Source: Psychrobacter sp. APC 3426 (lineage in GTDB: Bacteria > Pseudomonadota > Gammaproteobacteria > Pseudomonadales > Moraxellaceae). Taken from it: a stretch of 64,000 nucleotides of DNA. The notes under the pieces were generated by a model. The model made no database searches and was not told where the DNA came from. It worked only from the letters and a program-made list of their open reading frames with translations. A program made the translations under genes and the position numbers. Shown here one piece after another: positions 17,263 through 26,615 of this stretch (the first letter of the stretch is position 1; every line of letters begins with the position of its first letter). The stretch is from positions 1-64,000 of the forward strand of contig NZ_JASDCF010000008.1 in NCBI RefSeq assembly GCF_030408035.1, given 5' to 3'.

Positions 17263-17760
17263 ATGGCTGACAAAGAAAAAGATAATAAAAGCCTGATAGA
17301 CAGTATTAAGGTCATTTTAGGTAAAGAAGACAAACTAAACGAGCAGCTCGAAAACGGTCGCGGTCTTGAGCGTTATACCAACGACTTGTTACTGCTGATG
17401 AGTTTAGTAAAAGACTATTACAAAGGCAACTATCGCGACATCCCTTACAAAACCATTTCAGCAGGCGTGGTCGGTCTGCTATATGTACTTAACCCTATTG
17501 ATATCATTCCAGATTTCATTCCCTTTATCGGTCAAATCGATGATGCGTTGGTAATCAAATTTTGCCTGAGACTGATGGAAAAGGATTTATTGAAATACAA
17601 AACTTGGAAAGATAAGCAGACAGCATCTAAAGACGAGGGCTCTAATAAAAATGATGACTCGAAATCTGCTGATAAAAAGCTAGAAGATAAAAGCAAGGAC
17701 ACAGATAAGGACAAAAAAGATAAGGATGAAAAGGCTAAAGATAAAGAAGACAAGAAATAG
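17263..17760 (+). CDS. YkvA-like DUF1232 protein with charged tail
   Basis: A 165-residue protein. Residues 65-115 carry the DUF1232 signature (GLLYVLNPIDIIPDFIPFIG, then QIDDALVI), a short amphipathic hairpin found in YkvA-type proteins of unknown function. The last 45 residues are almost entirely Lys, Asp, Glu and Ser, with repeated DKDKKDKDEK. Start ATG with AAGGA about nine bases upstream. Monocistronic, followed by a 13-bp perfect hairpin. No function can be assigned. Confidence 0.78.
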   Translation: MADKEKDNKSLIDSIKVILGKEDKLNEQLENGRGLERYTNDLLLLMSLVKDYYKGNYRDIPYKTISAGVVGLLYVLNPIDIIPDFIPFIGQIDDALVIKFCLRLMEKDLLKYKTWKDKQTASKDEGSNKNDDSKSADKKLEDKSKDTDKDKKDKDEKAKDKEDKK

Positions 17761-17820
17761 TCGAAGCTATCATAGCCAGCAACTGCTAGTAAGCATTTAT
17801 TAGTAAGCCGTCGTTAAAAG

Positions 17821-17853
17821 CACAGGGTCAATGAACAACCCATTGACCCTGTG
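17821..17853 (+). terminator. Perfect 13-bp hairpin after the DUF1232 gene
   Basis: CACAGGGTCAATG pairs perfectly with CATTGACCCTGTG across seven bases. The downstream sequence is T-rich but interrupted (TTCGTATCATATTATTTTC), so termination may be partial. Confidence 0.72.
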
Positions 17854-17875
17854 TTCGTATCATATTATTTTCTTT

Positions 17876-18011
17876 ATAGTCAAAATACCCTAAAAGCGCT
17901 ACGGTATTGCAGATATCAATTTTTTGTAGCCTCTGTCTGCGTAGGCACAGCAAGCAAGAAAAATTGATATCTGCAGCGCGTAATGTATCGATATTACTTT
18001 TCGTTGACTAT
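17876..18011 (-). mobile_element. 136-bp MITE-like repeat (copy 1)
   Basis: The ends are ATAGTCAA and TTGACTAT. Inside is a perfect 16-bp inverted pair, GCAGATATCAATTTTT (17909-17924) and AAAAATTGATATCTGC (17959-17974), around the conserved core TAGCCTCTGTCTGCGTAGGC. Three further copies lie at 28896, 35987 and 55725 in the other orientation. No transposase is encoded. Located between convergent genes. Confidence 0.82.
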
Positions 18012-18038
18012 ATTACTTATGCACCTGTTAAACATGCC

Positions 18039-18344
18039 TTAATCCGGCACTTCATAATTGGCATTTTCTGGATTAAGGCCAAACGAATAAACAAAGGTCG
18101 CAACCAAACTGTTTATAATGATGAACGGTAAATCAATAGCGGCATGCCCTAACAAGTAGCGACCGATGAGCCATGACACTATGAGCATCACAATAAAAAA
18201 CCCGCCCATATACGCTAAGATGGTTGGGTGCTTGAGGTTATAAGGACGCTCAGGTTCAGGTTTTTTATTGAGCACGTATGTTCTGACTGCCCAACCAGCG
18301 GCATAAGAAAACCCACCCAACACCACATAACTAAAAAAATTCAT
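18039..18344 (-). CDS. Small inner-membrane protein
   Basis: A 101-residue protein with three likely membrane helices: about 2-22 (FFSYVVLGGFSYAAGWAV), 45-67 (ILAYMGGFFIVMLIVSWLIG) and 73-93 (HAAIDLPFIIINSLVATFVY). A short basic loop with KKPEPERP lies between the first two. No family recognised. The ATG has AGG about six bases upstream. It sits next to a lipoprotein gene on the same strand, but the 93-base gap leaves co-transcription open. Confidence 0.6.
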   Translation of the reverse strand: MNFFSYVVLGGFSYAAGWAVRTYVLNKKPEPERPYNLKHPTILAYMGGFFIVMLIVSWLIGRYLLGHAAIDLPFIIINSLVATFVYSFGLNPENANYEVPD

Positions 18345-18437
18345 ATTACCTAACTCTCATGACGTATCTGTGTGTGACAGACAGCGCTAATGGATTATAA
18401 ATAGCTTTGCTCGTTATTGTTTAAATAAGAAAATGCC

Positions 18438-18995
18438 CTAGTGGCCTTCATTTACATTATCAATAATAATATTGGCATGAGGATTGGCCAAGATATCCGT
18501 GTTGACATCGTCACATTCGACACGGTATATAGTATTGGCGCCGCGATAAATGTAGGACAAATACTCACTGTCGAGCAGCGGATCGATATTGGCATAGACA
18601 GGCTTCACATGAGCCAGTACCAACACTCTGTCTGGACGTCCAATGACTGCATCGACATTATCAGGGTCAATAGAGAAATATGTCGGTATGTCGCTATTTG
18701 CAATCATCTCTAATGGTTCTGGACTGTCCCAGACGCGACCGCTAGTTGCCGGCTCTTTCATCTGCATGACCCACGCTCCATCCTGTTGGCTGACCTTTAT
18801 CTGCGCAGGCTCATCATGACTGACGGTATAACACCCCTCAAACACTGATAAATCTACCGCGGTCTCGATATCGTTATCATCAACTTGCGTATTGCTACTA
18901 TCATTACAAGCGGTCAAAAGTAGCATACTACTCGCGGCGACTGCTGCCATCAGTGGCATCAGTTTTTTATCAAAAATGGTTGGGCATAAGGACAT
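18438..18995 (-). CDS. Putative lipoprotein
   Basis: About 185 residues from the ATG at 18995, chosen because AGGA lies about ten bases upstream; an ATG at 19013 lacks a ribosome site. The signal has basic residues (FDKKLMPL), a hydrophobic core and the lipobox LLTAC, so the mature protein would start at Cys and be lipid-anchored; the following NDSSNTQVDDND has Asn at +2 and does not signal inner-membrane retention. The rest is acidic, with GCYTVSHDEPAQIKV and RVLVLAHVKPVY. No known family. Confidence 0.65.
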   Translation of the reverse strand: MSLCPTIFDKKLMPLMAAVAASSMLLLTACNDSSNTQVDDNDIETAVDLSVFEGCYTVSHDEPAQIKVSQQDGAWVMQMKEPATSGRVWDSPEPLEMIANSDIPTYFSIDPDNVDAVIGRPDRVLVLAHVKPVYANIDPLLDSEYLSYIYRGANTIYRVECDDVNTDILANPHANIIIDNVNEGH

Positions 18996-19275
18996 AATAG
19001 GGTTATCCTGCATTTTGCATTAAAAGCTTATATTGAGCGGGTCATCATTCAACATCATATTGTGCCATCGCACTACAATCGCCGCTATTTTAACAGAAAA
19101 CCATAGCGTTACTATTACCATCTGTGGTTTTGCGAATTTGTGCATGGCGACTGCCCATATCTCGGCTAGATTTGTTATACTCAAACCCAAAATATGCAGT
19201 GCTAGCTGGTGTATAAATGACACTGCCAAAACCTCCCTGCTCCATGCTTACCATTTATTAGGTCAATACGCTTTT

Positions 19276-20958
19276 ATGTCAGACACTTCTACTTCAGAGC
19301 AGTCATTCAATGCCAACAACACCTTGAATCCGTTGGCCGCAAAATCCAATACCACGGTTGCCTATACTGATGGGGCCTGTAAAGGCAACCCAGGCGCTGG
19401 TGGTTGGGGCGCACACCTGATATTTAGTGATGGTCGCACGCAGGACTTATACGGTGGTGACAAAGAAACGACCAATAACCGCATGGAGCTGATGGGTGCG
19501 ATACAAGCATTGACTCACAGTCCGCATGAGCACAACCTTGAGATTTGGACAGACTCAAGCTATGTCAAAAAAGGCATTACCGAGTGGATTGAGGGTTGGA
19601 AAAAAAGAGGTTGGAAAACGGCGAGTAAAAAACCGGTCGCCAATCAAGACCTATGGCAGCGATTGGATGAGCTGTGCCACCAGCGCGATGTTGATTGGCA
19701 TTGGGTTAAGGGTCACGCTGGACATGCAGGTAATGAAAAAGCCGATGAGTTGGCAAACCTAGGAGTCACCTCTAGCAGTGACGGTTTAGCCACGACAAAC
19801 TCGCAAGTACTGCCTAAAAAAAAAGACCAATTGATGGTTGATGAGCATCAAAATCCTAGCGATGATTGGCTAAAATTCGATCCGTTAGGGTTTGACATGA
19901 TGGGCGATGAACTTGACGAGTTGCCATTAGACAGCGCTCAGGATGACAGCGCTGACAGTGAAACGTCTGAAACGGCAATGACTGAAAATGCAAATCCTAA
20001 AAAAGAGAGTTATCAAAATACAAGCAGTGGTGCTGAGTTTAGTCACGATGCACTTATAGGTGCCAGTCACTTTCAAGACAGTTCTCAAAACAGTGCCAGC
20101 ACACCAATGAGTAATACAAAGATGCCAGAAGACCAAACGCCCATGACCGATACCAGCATGAATAACCAGATGTCAGATATAGAAGTGAACACGCCGAAAT
20201 TTGATGGCGATACCAGCCGTGCCAACCCACACTTTATACCGCTATTGCCAAAGCCTATACACCGTCATGAATCTGACCGTCAGCTCATTATGGATACTGA
20301 GACCACCGGTCTTGATCCGATGAAAGGTGATCGCATCATTGAAGTCGGTATTGTAGAGATGGTCGGGCGTAAATTTACTGGCGAGAAGCTACACGTATAT
20401 ATCAACCCCAAGCGCGGTATGGATGAGGAAGTTATTCGCATTCATGGTATCTCTGAAGCGTTTTTGGCGGACAAACCCACTTTTGATCAAGTGGCTCAAG
20501 CGCTTTATGACTTTATGGACGGTGCCGAAATCATCGCTCATAACGCGACGTTTGATATGAACTTCTTAAATATGGAGTTTGGCAAAGTCGGTATGAATGA
20601 CTTCGCTGAGCGGGTCAAAGTCACTGACTCACTCGTGATGGCCAAGCAGCAATACCCTGGCCAGAAAAACACCCTGGATGCCCTGGTTCGTCGCCTAGAT
20701 GTCGGTAAGCAAGATCGTACTTTTCACGGGGCTTTACTTGACTCAGAGATTTTAGCTGAAGTCTATCTGGCCATGACTGGTGGACAGGTCACCCTAGCGA
20801 TTGAAGAAGACACGCAAGCTGACGGAGCACAGACAGGTCATGCAAGCTTTGCTAACTTAGCGTCTTTATTATTAGCCTCGAATGTCGATGACACTGCCAA
20901 TCAGAATTGGTACGCGTCACTCGTAGACGATTACCCTGAGCTTAGAACAAATATGTAG
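19276..20958 (+). CDS. rnhA-dnaQ: Ribonuclease HI fused to DNA polymerase III epsilon subunit
   Basis: A 560-residue two-enzyme fusion. Residues 27-163 are RNase HI with catalytic Asp32 ([12 protein letters not shown]), Glu71 (NNRMELMGA), Asp93 ([11 protein letters not shown]) and Asp157 ([12 protein letters not shown]). Residues 164-335 are an acidic, Ser/Asn-rich linker. Residues 336 onward are the DnaQ proofreading exonuclease: [10 protein letters not shown] (Asp340, Glu342), [13 protein letters not shown] and [18 protein letters not shown]. It removes RNA from RNA-DNA hybrids and proofreads for Pol III. E. coli has the two genes separate and divergent; Acinetobacter has the fusion. A reading frame open 81 codons further upstream is not used. 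Confidence 0.93.
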   Translation: MSDTSTSEQSFNANNTLNPLAAKSNTTVAYTDGACKGNPGAGGWGAHLIFSDGRTQDLYGGDKETTNNRMELMGAIQALTHSPHEHNLEIWTDSSYVKKGITEWIEGWKKRGWKTASKKPVANQDLWQRLDELCHQRDVDWHWVKGHAGHAGNEKADELANLGVTSSSDGLATTNSQVLPKKKDQLMVDEHQNPSDDWLKFDPLGFDMMGDELDELPLDSAQDDSADSETSETAMTENANPKKESYQNTSSGAEFSHDALIGASHFQDSSQNSASTPMSNTKMPEDQTPMTDTSMNNQMSDIEVNTPKFDGDTSRANPHFIPLLPKPIHRHESDRQLIMDTETTGLDPMKGDRIIEVGIVEMVGRKFTGEKLHVYINPKRGMDEEVIRIHGISEAFLADKPTFDQVAQALYDFMDGAEIIAHNATFDMNFLNMEFGKVGMNDFAERVKVTDSLVMAKQQYPGQKNTLDALVRRLDVGKQDRTFHGALLDSEILAEVYLAMTGGQVTLAIEEDTQADGAQTGHASFANLASLLLASNVDDTANQNWYASLVDDYPELRTNM

Positions 20959-21107
20959 CGGTCGCTAAAACCTCTTTTTACTTCAACATTTGTATAATAT
21001 AGTCTTGATTATTGTTATATTAAGCGTTAAAACAATATTAACGAACGCTTTTTCAATCGTCATTTGAATAATCGTCATTCTTATCAGTACGTTATGGAAG
21101 AACCCTT

Positions 21108-22790
21108 ATGGATCAGTCTGCGCAAATGAAGTTAACCGCCCCAACGCTTAGTGTCACTGACTTTAACCTACCGTCATTGCATTTATTGCATGACGAAATT
21201 ATTGTAACCCTTAAGGACGCTGAGATTCATTTAAGCGAATTTAATGATGACAATAATCAGGCGCCTTTATTGCTAGACTCTATTATTGTCCTAAAGCAGC
21301 TGTCTTGTATTTTTAAATTGATTGCTTTAGTCGGTGCAGAGGCGTTAAACACAGCCATCGTTAATGGTTTGCAGCGCCTGTATGACAATGGTGATAATAA
21401 CGACACCGATTTGATTATGGACTTATCAGAAGCCATTATGATGCTCGATCGCTATATTGAGTTTGTTTTATTGACGGAATCGGTAGAGCCCACGCTATTG
21501 TTGCCTGTGATTAATAAGTTAAATGCTCATGGCCAAGCAGCGCCCATGGAGGCTGACTATTTTTCAACGTTTGGCAGCAGTAGCGTTATCGTTGCTAACC
21601 CCGAAAAAAACTTTCAACCGCTGCATGAGCTTGGCTTAGAGACTGAGCTATTAACGTACGCTTATCGTAGTGGTCTTGGTGTCGCTCTATTAAACCAAGA
21701 TGGTAGCATCACCTCAGACGACCAGCAAAAGCTTGATGCGATGAGCGCTGCTTGTGCCTTGATTGCCTCAAAAACCAGTAGCTTATTTTGGCAAGCAGCC
21801 ACTGCAGCCGTCACCGATATCGCCAGCATCCTACCGCTGAACCTCAGTCAAAAACATACGCTTATTTACTTAGAACAACAGTTCCAAAGCTATTTGCCTG
21901 TCATGGACACACGATTTGCTGACTTAGTCAGCTTTGCATGCCAGCGTGATAACGAAGAAGCACAGCGATTGCGTGAGCAATATGCCAGCAACCGCTTAGA
22001 AGGTCCGCAATTGGAGCAAATGAAGCGCTTCTTATTCGGTCCCAATCGCGCCCTTACCGACACGCTAAACACCATCATTCAAAGCCAAATCAATACCATT
22101 AAAGAAGATGTCGATAGCTATGCACGTGGCGATTCAGTCAATCCGGCTGATGTACAAACAGCACAGATTATAGAAGCGCTGACGTCTTTAGGCTCTGCCC
22201 TACGTCTGCTTGGACTGTCAAACGCTGCTGATAGCTTAAGCACAGCAGCTGACGCGGTAGTCAACTGGCAAGCGCCTTCGCCTGAGGACTTTGACCATCT
22301 ATTGCTCGCACTCATGCATGCAGAAAATGCCTCTATCTCAATGGCAGAAATGCACACGCCAGGCGCAATCTACTTGCCACTGAATAACCCGCATATCTCA
22401 TTGCATCAGCTTAATACAGCCAATGACACCTTGATACAAGAAAGTCGCACAGCGATTGCCAATGCTGAACAAGCCATCAATGACTATTTGTCTGAGCCAG
22501 AACGCGACATGCTCAATATTCAGAACATACCTGAGATGCTGCGCCAAGTGGCAGGCGCGGTACGTTTTCTACAATTGCCCACACCGGCCAGTATGCTTAG
22601 CCAATTAGCAAAAAACATCGAACAGCGTATCGAGAGTGGTAGACGTATTGAAGACAGCACGCTCGCTTGCATCGCTGATGTCATTATGGCCGTCGATCAT
22701 CACTTAGATGGTTTCGAGCATAACCGCCCTGTTAGCAAGCAAGCACTTGATGTTGGGCAGCAGAGCTTGAGCCATCTACTTGCCGCCTAG
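21108..22790 (+). CDS. fimL: FimL-like type IV pilus/cAMP regulatory protein
   Basis: A 560-residue, mostly helical, Leu/Ala-rich protein. It resembles the N-terminal Hpt-like region of ChpA (LHDEIIVTLKDAEIHLSEF, HQLNTANDTLIQESRTAIAN) but has no kinase, CheW or receiver domain, and the Hpt-like segments lack the usual phospho-His HxxKG signature. Pseudomonas FimL has these properties and a nearly identical length (557), and its gene also lies near rnhA and dnaQ. FimL links FimV at the pole to the Chp system and adenylate cyclase, supporting twitching motility. GGAAG precedes the ATG. Confidence 0.78.
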   Translation: MDQSAQMKLTAPTLSVTDFNLPSLHLLHDEIIVTLKDAEIHLSEFNDDNNQAPLLLDSIIVLKQLSCIFKLIALVGAEALNTAIVNGLQRLYDNGDNNDTDLIMDLSEAIMMLDRYIEFVLLTESVEPTLLLPVINKLNAHGQAAPMEADYFSTFGSSSVIVANPEKNFQPLHELGLETELLTYAYRSGLGVALLNQDGSITSDDQQKLDAMSAACALIASKTSSLFWQAATAAVTDIASILPLNLSQKHTLIYLEQQFQSYLPVMDTRFADLVSFACQRDNEEAQRLREQYASNRLEGPQLEQMKRFLFGPNRALTDTLNTIIQSQINTIKEDVDSYARGDSVNPADVQTAQIIEALTSLGSALRLLGLSNAADSLSTAADAVVNWQAPSPEDFDHLLLALMHAENASISMAEMHTPGAIYLPLNNPHISLHQLNTANDTLIQESRTAIANAEQAINDYLSEPERDMLNIQNIPEMLRQVAGAVRFLQLPTPASMLSQLAKNIEQRIESGRRIEDSTLACIADVIMAVDHHLDGFEHNRPVSKQALDVGQQSLSHLLAA

Positions 22791-22880
22791 GGACATACTC
22801 TAATCGCAATAGTATCTTTTGTTTGAAAGTTTTGCGGGAATGTTCTGCGACCACATTCGCTCATTGATACTGACTATAAA

Positions 22881-22910
22881 CAAGTCTATACCTAAGCTGG
22901 TATAGACTTG
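22881..22910 (+). terminator. Terminator-like hairpin between fimL and nudC
   Basis: CAAGTCTATACC and GGTATAGACTTG pair perfectly (12 bp) across a six-base loop, followed by a T-rich stretch (CTTTCATTTGTTTTTG). It ends 37 bases before the nudC start. Confidence 0.75.
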
Positions 22911-22947
22911 CTTTCATTTGTTTTTGTCACGATTTGGAAAATTTTAT

Positions 22948-23970
22948 ATGACCAGCGCTTTTATCTTTAGTGATGACACCATTCTATGCCGTCAGATGCC
23001 TGATGGTTGGTGGCCGCTGCAAGTTCCATATTCAGAATCAGATGTCATTTCAGCCGATAGCTGTAGTAATAGTAATAGCCAACATGCCTATCAGATTGGT
23101 CACGTCGCCTTGCTAGAGAGCTTAGCGCCCAGTCATTGGCAAGTGAATACTCATAGCAGTATTGATAAGAACAATGATGATAAAGCCAATAATAGTGTAG
23201 ATGGCTTACCTAGTATTGACGCTGAATCGAATGGTATCAATCCTATCAATACCTTCACAGCGCAAGCGTCTAGCGCCATGACGTATGATTATGCGCTGGC
23301 ACATAATGTCACCTTACCTATCAGCGCTGAAAGTAGTGGTAACGCTTTTGTCCCTTATCGTCAGCTGATTACTCAACTGCCTATTGCATTGACAGACCAG
23401 CTGAGCCAAGCCTTACAGTTATTGCGCTGGCAAGCAGACACTCAGTTTTGTAGTCGCTGCGCAACACCAGTCGTGCATGCCAAACGAGATGAGCGAGCGA
23501 TGGTCTGTCCTGCATGTAGGCTCCGCCAATACCCACGTGTACAGCCTTGTATCATCACGGCAATCACCCGTCCGAATCCGCAAACCGGTGAAATGCAAAT
23601 TTTACTGGCGCACCATCACCGTTATGGACAGCAAAAAACTCCTACACAAGCGCTACAGTATGGTTTGATTGCAGGATTTGTAGAAGTGGGTGAAAGCCTA
23701 GAGCATGCGGTCGTACGTGAGGTGGCAGAAGAGGTAAATATCAGCCTAACGGATATTCGCTATGTGAGTAGCCAGCCATGGCCATTTCCATCGAACCTAA
23801 TGCTTGGCTTTCGAGCCTCTTATGCAGGAGGTGATCTTATTATCCAAGAAGATGAGCTGTCGCACGCTGACTTTTTTGATCTGTCAAATTTGCCAAAGAT
23901 ACCCGCAAAAGGTAGCATAGCTTACGAGCTGATTGCCCAAATAATGAACGAAAACGGCATGACTCTTTAA
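22948..23970 (+). CDS. nudC: NAD(H)/NADH pyrophosphatase, RNA deNADding enzyme
   Basis: A 340-residue NudC. I prefer the ATG at 22948 to a TTG 30 bases upstream inside the post-hairpin T-rich run. It has a variable N-terminal domain, a four-Cys zinc ribbon (FCSRCATP and MVCPACRL), the Nudix box (GFVEVGESLEHAVVREVAEE) and the NudC-specific SQPWPFPSNLMLGF. It cleaves NAD(H) and removes NAD caps from RNA 5' ends. It is longer than E. coli NudC (257) because of an insertion at about residues 40-110 rich in Asn, Ser and Asp. Confidence 0.9.
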   Translation: MTSAFIFSDDTILCRQMPDGWWPLQVPYSESDVISADSCSNSNSQHAYQIGHVALLESLAPSHWQVNTHSSIDKNNDDKANNSVDGLPSIDAESNGINPINTFTAQASSAMTYDYALAHNVTLPISAESSGNAFVPYRQLITQLPIALTDQLSQALQLLRWQADTQFCSRCATPVVHAKRDERAMVCPACRLRQYPRVQPCIITAITRPNPQTGEMQILLAHHHRYGQQKTPTQALQYGLIAGFVEVGESLEHAVVREVAEEVNISLTDIRYVSSQPWPFPSNLMLGFRASYAGGDLIIQEDELSHADFFDLSNLPKIPAKGSIAYELIAQIMNENGMTL

Positions 23971-24178
23971 GCATTATTCATAGTAGCAGTAACTTGAGCA
24001 ATAGCGCTTAGCCTAATGTTAGATAAGCTTTCTTAGATAAGTGTGCTTAGCACTGTACTTAGTCCTGTTCCACTAACCTTCTACATTTAGCTTTTTGTTC
24101 TTAGCTATCACAGTCATCTATCCCAAATTTATTATGCTAACACCACTCTTTTTCACTGGTGTTAAGGTGTCAAATTAC

Positions 24179-25018
24179 ATGCAAAGTAGTACTACTATCC
24201 GCCTAGTCAACCTGCCAATATTATTCGATACCTTGAATATTGATGACCTGCCCGCTGATATACAGTCCAAGATTTCTCAGATTGATGCTTGCTTGCCACA
24301 AACACAGTGTGGTCTATGTGAGCATCCAGACGGCTGTTTGCCTTATGCAGCTGCTATCGTACTGGAGGGTGAGCCGTATAACAAATGCGTGCCTGGTGGT
24401 CAGCCCGTTACCAACGCTATTGCCCAGATTGTGGATATAGACAGTTATCACTCTAGCATGACACAAACTACTGCCCCTTCACAGTGGCCGATAGACGCGA
24501 CCTCTAAACGTCCAACTGAGGTGCGCGCTGTGATTCGTGAAGATGACTGTATTGGCTGTACTAAATGTATACCTGCCTGCCCAGTCGATGCTATCGTCGG
24601 CACTGGCAAGCATATGCACACTATTTTTACTGATTTATGTACCGGCTGTGAGCTATGTATCGCCCCCTGCCCTGTAGATTGTATCGATTTGGTCACCATT
24701 GAACGTGAACTCACAGCACCCGAGCGAGTGGCTGAGCAAGATGACTTGCGACAGCGCTATCACACGCACCTCAGACGAGTCACTGAGCAATTGGCGGATA
24801 GTAGCAACAGTAAGCCCGTCGTCAGCATGGTAGAGGCGAAATTGAACAATGCTGCTAGCCAGTCGTTGAGCATCAGCGAAGAACAAGCCAAGAACACCAT
24901 TGCAGCGGCAAAAATACGTACTAAGATTAAAAAGTTAGAGAAGCAATTAAGCGTGCGTGCTAATGATAAAAAACAAGCCGAGCTTGAGGCATTGCAGATA
25001 GAGCTGTCACAGCTATAG
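24179..25018 (+). CDS. rnfB: Orphan RnfB-like ferredoxin-type protein
   Basis: A 279-residue iron-sulfur protein, starting at the ATG with AAGGTG about ten bases upstream. It has the RnfB 4Fe-4S domain ([17 protein letters not shown], Cys44, Cys47, Cys53, then Cys70 in NKCVPGG) and two ferredoxin clusters ([12 protein letters not shown] and [12 protein letters not shown]). The N-terminal membrane helix of true RnfB is missing, and a helical, charged C-terminal extension of about 85 residues follows. No other rnf genes are nearby. In E. coli the rnf/rsx operon ends with nth, and nth also follows here, so this looks like a surviving remnant with an independent electron-transfer role. Confidence 0.82.
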   Translation: MQSSTTIRLVNLPILFDTLNIDDLPADIQSKISQIDACLPQTQCGLCEHPDGCLPYAAAIVLEGEPYNKCVPGGQPVTNAIAQIVDIDSYHSSMTQTTAPSQWPIDATSKRPTEVRAVIREDDCIGCTKCIPACPVDAIVGTGKHMHTIFTDLCTGCELCIAPCPVDCIDLVTIERELTAPERVAEQDDLRQRYHTHLRRVTEQLADSSNSKPVVSMVEAKLNNAASQSLSISEEQAKNTIAAAKIRTKIKKLEKQLSVRANDKKQAELEALQIELSQL

Positions 25019-25089
25019 CCTTTGTAAAGCTATTACGATTATTAGTCCATTTTTTTAACGACAAACAACCAGATAATAGTAAATATACC

Positions 25090-25785
25090 ATGAGTAAAAC
25101 GGTCAAACATAAAACTGCTGATACCCCGCCATCTAGACGGATGCCCAATCGTCATGTGCGTCCGTTTTTTGAGAAATTGGCTGAGACGATAAAAGAGCCC
25201 GTCACTGAGCTCAATTATGACAGTAACTTTGAGCTGCTGATTGCAGTGATTTTATCCGCGCAAGCGACAGACGTAAGCGTCAATATTGCCACCCAGCAGT
25301 TGTATCCCGTTGCCAATACTCCTGAGACTATATTGGCATTGGGCGAAGAAGGGCTAAAATCTTATATCAAAAACATTGGTCTGTATAATTCCAAAGCCAA
25401 GAACGTCATCAAAACCTGCCAAGACCTTATCGAAAAGTTCGATAGTACTGTTCCTGATAATCGTAAAGACTTGGAGTCTCTCGCAGGCGTGGGACGCAAA
25501 ACAGCAAACGTGGTGTTAAATACTGCGTTTGGGCAGCCGACGATGGCCGTCGATACCCATATCTTTCGGGTGGGCAATCGTACGGGGCTTGCCACTGGTA
25601 AGACAGTATTAATCGTCGAAAAGAAACTGGTCGAACGCATTCCAGATGACTTAATTGTCGATGCGCATCATTATCTTATTTTACATGGCCGCTATACCTG
25701 CCAAGCTCGAACACCCAAATGCGGTGCTTGTCCAGTTTATGAGGAATGTATGTTTAAAGACAAAGCCAAATTTCTGGAGCTATAG
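25090..25785 (+). CDS. nth: Endonuclease III
   Basis: A 231-residue DNA glycosylase/AP lyase (E. coli 211). The helix-hairpin-helix LESLAGVGRKTANVVLN holds the catalytic lysine, the following FGQPTMAVDTHIFRVGNRTG holds the catalytic aspartate, and the C-terminal 4Fe-4S cluster is CQARTPKCGACPVYEEC. It excises oxidised pyrimidines in base excision repair. A basic 20-residue N-terminal extension precedes the conserved part. It lies 71 bases after the RnfB-like gene, probably co-transcribed, and could receive electrons from it, although that is only inference. Confidence 0.95.
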   Translation: MSKTVKHKTADTPPSRRMPNRHVRPFFEKLAETIKEPVTELNYDSNFELLIAVILSAQATDVSVNIATQQLYPVANTPETILALGEEGLKSYIKNIGLYNSKAKNVIKTCQDLIEKFDSTVPDNRKDLESLAGVGRKTANVVLNTAFGQPTMAVDTHIFRVGNRTGLATGKTVLIVEKKLVERIPDDLIVDAHHYLILHGRYTCQARTPKCGACPVYEECMFKDKAKFLEL

Positions 25786-25855
25786 TTTTTGAAAACATGT
25801 TGTTTAAAATAGTTTTTTGGCGTTATATTCAAGAAATAAGAGAAAAGGCAATCAG

Positions 25856-26452
25856 ATGCAGACGCTTACCGCATTACTATTCGACGACTTTGAGACCTTG
25901 GACTTGTTCGGTCCTATCGAGATGTTTGGCTGCGTGCCTGAGCATTACCGTCTACAGTTTGCTTCAATCAATGGTGGTATCATTCACAGTAAGCATGGCG
26001 TTGTTATCGACACAATTACTGTCACAGAATTAGAGTATCCTACTGATATTGTATTGGTTGTCGGCGGAATGGGTACTCGCCAGCAAATCACTAACCAACC
26101 ATTTTTGCAAACGCTGAAAACATTGGCTGACCATGCTCATTGGGTACTTAGCGTCTGTACTGGTAGCGCATTATTGGCTAAAACTGGGGCGCTGGATGGC
26201 AAACGTGCAACGTCTAATAAACTGTCATGGCAATGGGTGACAGCGCAATCGAATAACGTCCACTGGATAGAGCAAGCACGCTGGGTCATCGACGGTAAAT
26301 TTTATACCTCCTCAGGGGTTAGTGCTGGTATGGATATGGCGCTTGGCTTTATCGCCGACAGACATAACATAGATACAGCAAGGCAGATTGCCACCTATAC
26401 TGAATATCGCTGGCAAGAAAATAGCGATGTGGATGATTTTTACCGCGGCTAA
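25856..26452 (+). CDS. DJ-1/PfpI family protein
   Basis: About 198 residues from the ATG at 25856 (AAAAGG eight bases upstream). The DJ-1/PfpI fold shows in LLFDDFETLDLFGPIEMFG, VLVVGGMGTRQQI and the nucleophile elbow SVCTGSALLAKTGALDGKRAT, with the conserved Cys. No AraC domain follows, unlike the GlxA-type protein at 14489. Such stand-alone proteins act as isonitrile hydratases, glyoxalases or uncharacterised hydrolases; the SxCTGSxLLAxxGLLxGxxAT pattern is closest to isonitrile-hydratase-like members. Single gene between nth and metK. Confidence 0.78.
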   Translation: MQTLTALLFDDFETLDLFGPIEMFGCVPEHYRLQFASINGGIIHSKHGVVIDTITVTELEYPTDIVLVVGGMGTRQQITNQPFLQTLKTLADHAHWVLSVCTGSALLAKTGALDGKRATSNKLSWQWVTAQSNNVHWIEQARWVIDGKFYTSSGVSAGMDMALGFIADRHNIDTARQIATYTEYRWQENSDVDDFYRG

Positions 26453-26615
26453 CCAGCGCCTAGTTACCTCATAGTATTATCCATGGCTAGAGTTTTACTT
26501 CGATACACGGTAAAATATCATAATTTTTTGATTCACTTTTATCTTCTATTTTCCGTTAACATTTAATAATGACTGAATTCATAAACGACAGTCCCTGCAA
26601 TTAAGCGATCCCATT

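Noticed and set aside
19033..19275. 81-residue extension of the RNase HI-DnaQ fusion
   Set aside because: It is unlike RNase HI and has no ribosome site; the ATG at 19276 precedes the conserved domain by a normal distance.
26453..26615. SAM riboswitch before metK
   Set aside because: The gap is too short and shows no paired elements resembling a SAM aptamer.
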